From Ophiosphaerella korrae (taxonomy: Eukaryota; Ascomycota; Dothideomycetes; Pleosporales; Phaeosphaeriaceae): DNA of 15,977 nucleotides. Each line of letters opens with the position of its first letter. Positions within the stretch are counted from its first letter, which is position 1. The notes under the pieces were generated by a model. The model was not told the DNA's origin. It did no database searches and was given only the letters and a program-made list of their open reading frames with translations. The stretch covers positions 1-15,977 of the forward strand of contig JALNQF010000712.1 in NCBI GenBank assembly GCA_028456385.1, in the 5' to 3' direction. This document shows, piece after piece, positions 11,169 through 15,977 of this stretch. The translations under genes and the position numbers were made by a program.

Positions 11169-13316
11169 CTAGAGAAAATTAAGTTAATTAATAAATAGCT
11201 AACAATAAAAAACCTAAAAAAAATATAATAATTTTATAGGTTAGTAAACTTTTATAAAAAGCTAATAGTAAGATAGTTTAAAGATATAAAACTAATAACT
11301 AAACTTATAAAGAAAGATATACTATTTAAATAAAAAAAAGAATATAATAAAGTATTTAATAAGATTAAGAGAAAATTTATAAGAAACCTAGTTATTAGAA
11401 TATACAACCTAGACCTACTAGTAATAGTAAAAATAGACGTATCTAATTTAGTCTATAGAATAGTACTAATACAAGAAGACTTAAAGACTAAAAAGGAATA
11501 CCTAGTTAAATACTTCTCTAAGAAGATAAAAATAGTAAAACTTAATTACCTAATCTATAATAAGGAGATACTAGCAATCTATAAAGTATTTAAATAATAG
11601 AGAGTATACCTATAAAGAGTAAAATACTAATTAAAGGTCTGTATAGATTATAAGAATCTTATAAGATTTATACTAAATAAAGAACTATTATAAAGATACG
11701 CAATATAGTAAGAGTTTTTATTAATATTTAATATAGAAATTATATATATAAAAGGGAAAGATAACTAATTTATAGACGCCTTTAGTAGAAGACTAGACTT
11801 ATAAGAAGAAGTAAACGCTACTAGTATAGTTCTAGTTAAGAATAAAGAAGGATACTTAGTCTTAAATATACTAAAAATAGCTGCAACACTTAAAAGAATA
11901 AGTAGTAAGCTAGACGAATAGATTTAGAAAGTAATATAAGAAATATCTAAAGAAATAGAGAAACTAAAAACCTAAGAAAGACTAGCCTAAGCCTATAGAA
12001 GAATATATATCCTAAAAAAGATCTAAAGAGAATTTATATAACAATTTTATAAATTACTAGTATATAGCTACTAAGGTATTAAAAAAATATTAGATAGACT
12101 ACTACAAGACTACTATATTCTAAGAGCAAGACAACTAGTAATAGAAGTACTACAAGATTGTATAGAATATTAAAGAAATAAGTATAGTAGATATATACTA
12201 TATAGAACACTATAACTAGTAGAAGAACTAGAATAACTATAGAGAGTTATTTTAATAGACTTTATTATAAAATTACCTAAGTTAAAAAACCTAATATTAG
12301 AAGTTAAGTATAATAGAATCCTAATAATAGTAGATAAGCTTATAAAGTACTTATACTTTAGATTATATAAGGAGAAAAGTAGGATAGAAGTTACTATATA
12401 CTAAGTTCTAAGAACTATAATTAGTTAATATAGACTACTAGACAAGATTATTATAAATAGAAATATAAGATTTATATTAAAACTATAAAGAATAATAATA
12501 GCGTAATTAGGAATTAAATATATAATGTCTATAGTATATTACCTACAAATAGATAGATAATTAGAATAAATAAATTAGATAGTAAAATAATACCTAAGAT
12601 ACTACTTTAATTACAACTAGAACAATTAGGTATAGCTACTACCTATAGTATAGTTAGTATATAATAGCGCAAAAAATATAGTAATAAGAGTATTACTCTT
12701 TTTTATAAACTATAGATTTAACCTTAGTATATATAGAATACTAAAACTAGAAGTATCTTAGTCTTTAAGAGGAGAAAACTTTACTAATAGACTAAAAGAT
12801 ATACATAATTAGCTAAAATAGGATATAGAATTCCTATATAATTAAATAGTAAAATACTATAATAAGAAGTATAAACAAAGACTTTAATTTAGAGAAAGAG
12901 AAAAAGTATAGTTATTATAAAAAATTATTAAGAGTAAGCGCCTAAGTTTAAAACTAGACTACGTTAAGATAGGATTATATAAAATTAAGAAAGAAGTTAC
13001 GCTAGTTATATTTAAGCTAAAGCTACTAAATAAAATAAGGATATACCTAATATTCTATATAGCCCTACTAGAACAAGTACTATAAAAAGTAGAACTACTA
13101 GTATACAAAGTAGATATATATAGAGAATAAGAAGAATAAGAAGTTAAGAAAATTCTATAGTACTAGTTTTATAATAGAAGAAACTATTACCTAGTAGAAT
13201 AGATAGGTATAGACAAGAAATGGCAACTATAAGAAAAAATATAGGAACTAGAAGATAATCTTAATTACTCTAAGAAACTAGAAGACTTCTAAAGTTAAAA
13301 TCCTCTAGCACGCCTT
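11169..13316 (+). pseudogene. Outer element Pol, 3' part (RT end, RNase H, integrase, chromodomain), RIP-inactivated
   Basis: This continues the Pol broken at 4138. The RT connection region gives way to RNase H blocks (VKYFSKK, NKEILAIYK at about 11503-11587) and an FSRR remnant of the ADALSRR end (about 11780). Integrase follows: a zinc-binding region with a surviving QDCIEY (about 12153-12170); catalytic core with IDFIIKLP keeping the first Asp (about 12257-12280); the second Asp now Asn in a NRNIRF block (about 12466-12483); and a remnant of the TERINQ Glu block (about 12562-12580). A chromodomain follows at about 13129-13250, with YYLVE, IGIDKKWQL and KKLEDF. It is colinear with 7933-10080 of the inner element with no frameshift. 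It is dead through stops and catalytic substitutions. Confidence 0.9.
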
Positions 13317-13929
13317 ATAGCAAATTAAGAGAACTAATAATACTACTACTAGATAGAGAAGTAATAAGAACGCCTAACGTAATAAGAGTAGCCTTTACTA
13401 TAGCCTTAAAGTTAAGCTTAGACTCTATAAGAGTAGCCTACGCTATAGACTTCTTATTATTTAAGGCCTTCGTCTTATAAAGATAAACTAGACAAGTATA
13501 ATTTTCTACCTATATACTTAGAATCTAATTACGTTCTTTTTTAGCCTTAGCAATCTATTTAGATAGTTTATCTTAAGTATAGTTAATAGCTCTCCCTATT
13601 ATAAATAAGTATAGATACGTAAATAAGTATTATTAACCTATACTCTATAAGAGATACGCTAGAAAGATTATAAAAGGCGTAAGTATTAGTATAAATATAT
13701 ACTTTATAAGCCTTACTATACTTTAAAGAAATATACTCTAGAAGAGGATTTATAGATTTATAATAAGAATAAGGAAATATAGTAATACTATAATATAATA
13801 CACAATCTACTAATTAAAGATAATAGAGAGTAGATTTAGTAGGTATAAGGGAAGATAAAGAGCTTAACATTAACAAAGAAATAGGATTAATAACTCTAGC
13901 TCTAGGATAAACAAACTAGGGCCTACCTA
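13317..13929 (+). pseudogene. Outer element region between chromodomain and 3' LTR; homologous to 10081-10722
   Basis: This is the second copy of the unresolved 3' region, about 30 bp shorter than the inner one and quite diverged in its middle. Read in the Pol frame it gives NQENQQYYYQIEKQQ, a Gln/Pro-rich middle, then IREDKELNINKE and LITLALGQ just before the purine tract. An alternative plus frame carries IDFLLFKAFVLQRQ (about 13438-13479), matching FLLFKAFILQRQ of the inner copy. The minus strand carries the counterpart of the antisense frame (13583-13870). Sequence conservation at both ends plus codon-multiple gaps suggest it was translated. I cannot assign a function. Confidence 0.45.
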
Positions 13930-13942
13930 GAAGGGGAGATAG
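13930..13942 (+). other. Polypurine tract of the outer element
   Basis: GAAGGGGAGATAG immediately precedes the 3' LTR. It is better preserved than many sites here because it holds few RIP-susceptible CpA or TpG dinucleotides. Confidence 0.78.
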
Positions 13943-14434
13943 TATTACAGGAGTAACAAGAGGAATCGAGATAGAACTAATTAGTCTTAACTTAGGTACT
14001 AACAAAGTATAGGATAAGCGAGGTAATAACTTTAATTAGGAAACTACTTACAACTAGGATACGTAGTAGTAATCTATTATTACGTACAAATAGATTAAAG
14101 TAATCTATAATTACGTGTAAATAGATTAAAGTAATCTATAATAACGTAAGAATAGATTAGTAGTAATCTATAATTACGTATAAATAGATTAGTAATAATC
14201 TATAGTATTATATAAATAGATTAGTATAAGTATATAGTTTATATAATGCGTATTATTAGGATAGTATTAGTAATTTAATCCTTTAACTATAGAACGCTAA
14301 TATAAGATAGTTATAAAATATCTTCTATTATTTATAGTCTATTATAGATTATAGTACGAGCTTTTGTTATTATCTCTTAATCTACTAACTTCTTAAGATA
14401 GGTACCTGTAGTTAATAATAGGAGGCCTATTATA
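13943..14434 (+). repeat. Outer element 3' LTR (492 bp)
   Basis: It begins TATTACAGGAGTAAC and ends GGCCTATTATA (both TG and CA ends mutated), followed by the GTAGT duplication. It matches 383-780 except for about three additional 31-32-bp repeat units, which account for the 94-bp length difference. Confidence 0.92.
14070..14224 (+). repeat. Palindromic minisatellite in the outer 3' LTR (five 29-32-bp units)
   Basis: Units start at 14070, 14101, 14132, 14164 and 14196. Each runs TAATCTAT, then a core usually containing TACGT or a relative, then ATAGATTA, so each unit is itself an inverted repeat able to form a hairpin. The 5' LTR of the same element has only two units (about 510-570). Confidence 0.88.
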
Positions 14435-14439
14435 GTAGT
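14435..14439. repeat. Right target-site duplication (GTAGT) of the outer retrotransposon
   Basis: Exact match to 378-382. Confidence 0.9.
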
Positions 14440-15367
14440 AGAAAATCTTCTAGTAAGTTTACTAATTTAGGTTTTATTCCTATAATATAGTAAAAGTAAG
14501 TATATACTATAGTAGTTTATTCTAGTATAAATCTTTTTAGCTTTTATAAGTCTACAAGGCTTAGAGAATAAATTACTATATCTAGCGTAAGTTTTATAAC
14601 TAAAGCTAGGACTTAACAGCTTAGGATAATTTAGTTAGCTCTTAATACTTATAGATTAGAATTATCTATAGAGTAATCCTATAGTTAGTAGCTTAGGGCG
14701 TCTATAACTATATTTATATTACTAGGTATATATTTAGTATAGAAATTAAATTAATATAGAAATAATAACTAGTAATCCTAGTAGTAATTAAGCTTTTTAG
14801 TTATTATAAAAGTTTTTAAATTATAGTAGTCTATTATAACGTAGATTATATATAGACTACTTATAAGCTCTAGTTCTTATTCTTTAAATACTTAGATTAT
14901 AGCTATAAGTTCTAGGTTATAGATATTATAATTATATTCTACTAGGGTATATTTTTTTAAGAAGAAGCTAACTAGCTATTAGATTCTATCTTAGTTTAGT
15001 TAGCTTATTACTCTACCTAAGGCCTACCTAGAGGCGTTAGTTTAGATATAGATTAGTTTTAAAAAGTTAAAGTAAAATAAAACTACTTCTAGCTATAAAG
15101 TAGCTTTTAGTTTATTAAAGTATTTATATATTCTTAGGTAATTATAAAAAGCTTATACTAGGTTTATTAAAGGGGTAGCTTATCTCCTTTAGTAAATTTA
15201 GTAATAACTTTAGACTTAATTAACTTAGTAAGTAGTAGGGTAAGGCTTAAGTAATCTTTAATAAAGCGCTAGAAGAATCTAGTATAGTCTAGAAAGGCTA
15301 GGACTTTTTTAGTATTCTTTAGTATTTCTTACTCTTAGATAGCTTTAACTTTAGAGAGATCTATAGT
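14440..15367 (-). pseudogene. Minus-strand Gypsy pol remnant: RT thumb to RNase H, plus unplaced linker
   Basis: Reading the minus strand from 15367 downwards gives IDLSKVKAI, then FLDYTRFF, RFIKDY, and TKFTKGDK (about 15185-15210). This is the standard join between RT and RNase H in Gypsy elements (DP.KV.AI ... FLG.ANFYRRFI). After a frame change come AFYNYLRIYKYFNKLKAT and a TNAS remnant of the RNase H DAS motif (about 15050). The RNase H end reads YIPSNINIVIDALS (about 14691-14732) for Y.PG..N.VADALS. From about 14690 to 14440 the sequence is less recognisable. At least two frameshifts separate the blocks, so this copy is more decayed than the two nested elements. It continues across the GTAGT site into 377-1, but only about 490 bp separate the RNase H end from the chromodomain, too little for a whole integrase. 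Confidence 0.82.
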
Positions 15368-15977
15368 AGGGTGACACGAAAAAAAAGCCTAAAAAAAAAG
15401 TTATAGTTTTTAACTAGTAATAACTCTCCGAATAAAATAGCTAAAAATATAAGCAAAAATAAATCTTAAAGAAAATATCTAGGACTTTATTTTAGTATAC
15501 TACAAATTTTAATTACTAAGCAAATACAAGCTAGGATTTGAACTGTTTAGAGGACTTTTTTTTCGTAAAATTCAACCTTATAGAACTTTTTTATTAGCGT
15601 ATAAAATTCAATTTTTATTTAATCTAGTGTTTAGTAGGCTAGTAGAGATTATATTACCTAATTTTTATAGTATATTTGTTATCTACTTATTTAGTTAATT
15701 TAAATAGAAAAAAGTAATAACTTTATTATAAAAGATAAACTTACTAAATAGACTACTAATTTATTAGTCTATTAAGGATAAAATAACTTCTAATCGTATT
15801 TTTTCTATATCTTTTCTAAATCCTTAATAACTAACGATAAACTTCTTAAAATTTAAACCTAAAGTTAACCTACTTTAATCTTCTAATATACTTCTATTAG
15901 CTATTACTACTATCTTTAATAGATAGTATATGTCTATTAATAATACTATAAAGTAAATTAGTAAAAAAAAATAGTTA
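15368..15977 (-). mobile_element. Probable DNA transposon fragment inserted at a TA in the old pol; possible Fot1/pogo-like transposase remnant
   Basis: The minus-strand pol reading stops at about 15368, where the plus strand reads TAGGGTGACACG followed by A-rich sequence. A terminus abutting a TA dinucleotide suggests a Tc1/mariner-superfamily insertion. No matching inverted terminus is in the window, so the other end must lie to the right. From about 15977 down to 15640, one minus-strand frame gives a stop-studded sequence ending LFKLTK, then VDNKYTIKI, then YNLY. This loosely resembles the WF.L ... KYGI ... YN.DE stretch just before the catalytic domain of fungal pogo-like transposases. 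The match is weak, and the catalytic domain that should follow is not recognisable in 15372-15640. It could equally be an internally deleted element or unrelated repeat. Confidence 0.4.
15372..15625. other. Non-coding AT-rich stretch with less RIP-like composition
   Basis: No gene is visible. It holds homopolymer A and T runs and a short direct repeat (AAAATTCAA at about 15577-15585 and 15604-15612). Unlike the rest of the window, it keeps many CpA and TpG dinucleotides (for example GACACG, CAAATACAAG, TTTGAACTG). It probably belongs to the 3' non-coding end of the putative DNA transposon. Confidence 0.5.

Larger units (their letters stand above)
383..14434 (+). mobile_element. Outer Ty3/Gypsy chromovirus, RIP-degraded, split by a nested insertion
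   Basis: This is a complete LTR retrotransposon structure: 5' LTR 383-780, an internal Gag-Pol frame, a purine tract 13930-13942, 3' LTR 13943-14434, and the 5-bp duplication GTAGT on both sides. The inner element (4139-11163, plus one TTAAT copy) interrupts it. Without that, the element is about 7022 bp. Domain order (Gag, CCHC knuckles, protease, RT, RNase H, integrase, chromodomain) places it among Ty3/Gypsy chromoviruses. Every coding domain carries numerous TAA/TAG codons and missense changes attributable to C-to-T and G-to-A mutation, so it is non-autonomous. The base directly after the 5' LTR is not TGG, so I cannot name the priming tRNA. Confidence 0.93.

Noticed and set aside
842..13316. 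TAA and TAG read as glutamine, suggesting a ciliate-like genetic code
   Set aside because: Stops also replace Trp, and the same transitions turn knuckle Cys/His to Tyr, protease and RT Asp to Asn and Gly to Arg. They also occur in non-coding LTRs. RIP explains all of these; codon reassignment does not.
14070..14224. CRISPR-like array of regular repeats
   Set aside because: Units are contiguous with no unique spacers, lie inside an LTR of a eukaryotic retrotransposon, and recur in the partner LTR.
383..14434. One giant 14-kb element with four internal LTR-like repeats
   Set aside because: The two different 5-bp target duplications and the colinear rejoining of the outer pol at 4138/11169 show a nested insertion.
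15533..15544. tRNA B-box-like AGTTCAAATCC on the minus strand (tRNA or SINE)
   Set aside because: Flanking bases do not form a T-stem, and no A box, anticodon arm or acceptor stem is present.

Overview
The window is a nest of dead transposable elements in an AT-rich, gene-free block of a filamentous ascomycete (Pezizomycotina-like) genome. The organism is inferred from the mutation pattern. TpA is everywhere and CpA/TpG are strongly depleted. Coding frames are full of TAA and TAG codons where glutamine or tryptophan belongs, and LTR copies differ almost only by C/T and G/A transitions. That is the signature of repeat-induced point mutation (RIP). I see no intact host gene, no tRNA or rRNA and no CRISPR array.

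Layout, oldest to youngest. (1) A minus-strand Ty3/Gypsy chromovirus forms the substrate. Its RT-thumb/RNase H part lies at about 14440-15370 and its integrase C-terminus and chromodomain at 1-377. The two parts read as one sequence once the insertion between them is removed, and most of the integrase is missing from it. (2) An 'outer' plus-strand Ty3/Gypsy chromovirus (383-14434) inserted into it with a 5-bp target duplication GTAGT (378-382 and 14435-14439). (3) An 'inner' chromovirus of the same family but with a different LTR type (4139-11163) inserted into the RT region of the outer element, with target duplication TTAAT (4134-4138 and 11164-11168). Without the inner element and one TSD copy, the outer is about 7022 bp; the inner is 7025 bp. 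(4) At the right edge the old minus-strand pol breaks off abruptly at a TA next to GGGTGACACG (about 15368-15371). The sequence beyond is probably part of a DNA transposon, possibly Fot1/pogo-like on the minus strand, that leaves the window.

Both chromoviruses encode one continuous Gag-Pol frame: capsid, two CCHC knuckles, protease, RT, RNase H, integrase, chromodomain. The frame stays in phase from the presumed Gag start to the chromodomain in each copy, so decay has been almost purely by point mutation. Between the chromodomain and the 3' LTR lies about 0.63-0.66 kb whose coding status is unresolved. Length differences there between the copies are multiples of three, so it was probably translated once. 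Each LTR carries palindromic tandem repeats, with 2 units in the outer 5' LTR and 5 in the outer 3' LTR.

Nothing here looks able to make a functional protein today. The interest lies in the clean nested chronology, the unexplained 3' coding region, the LTR minisatellite and the composition change at the right end.
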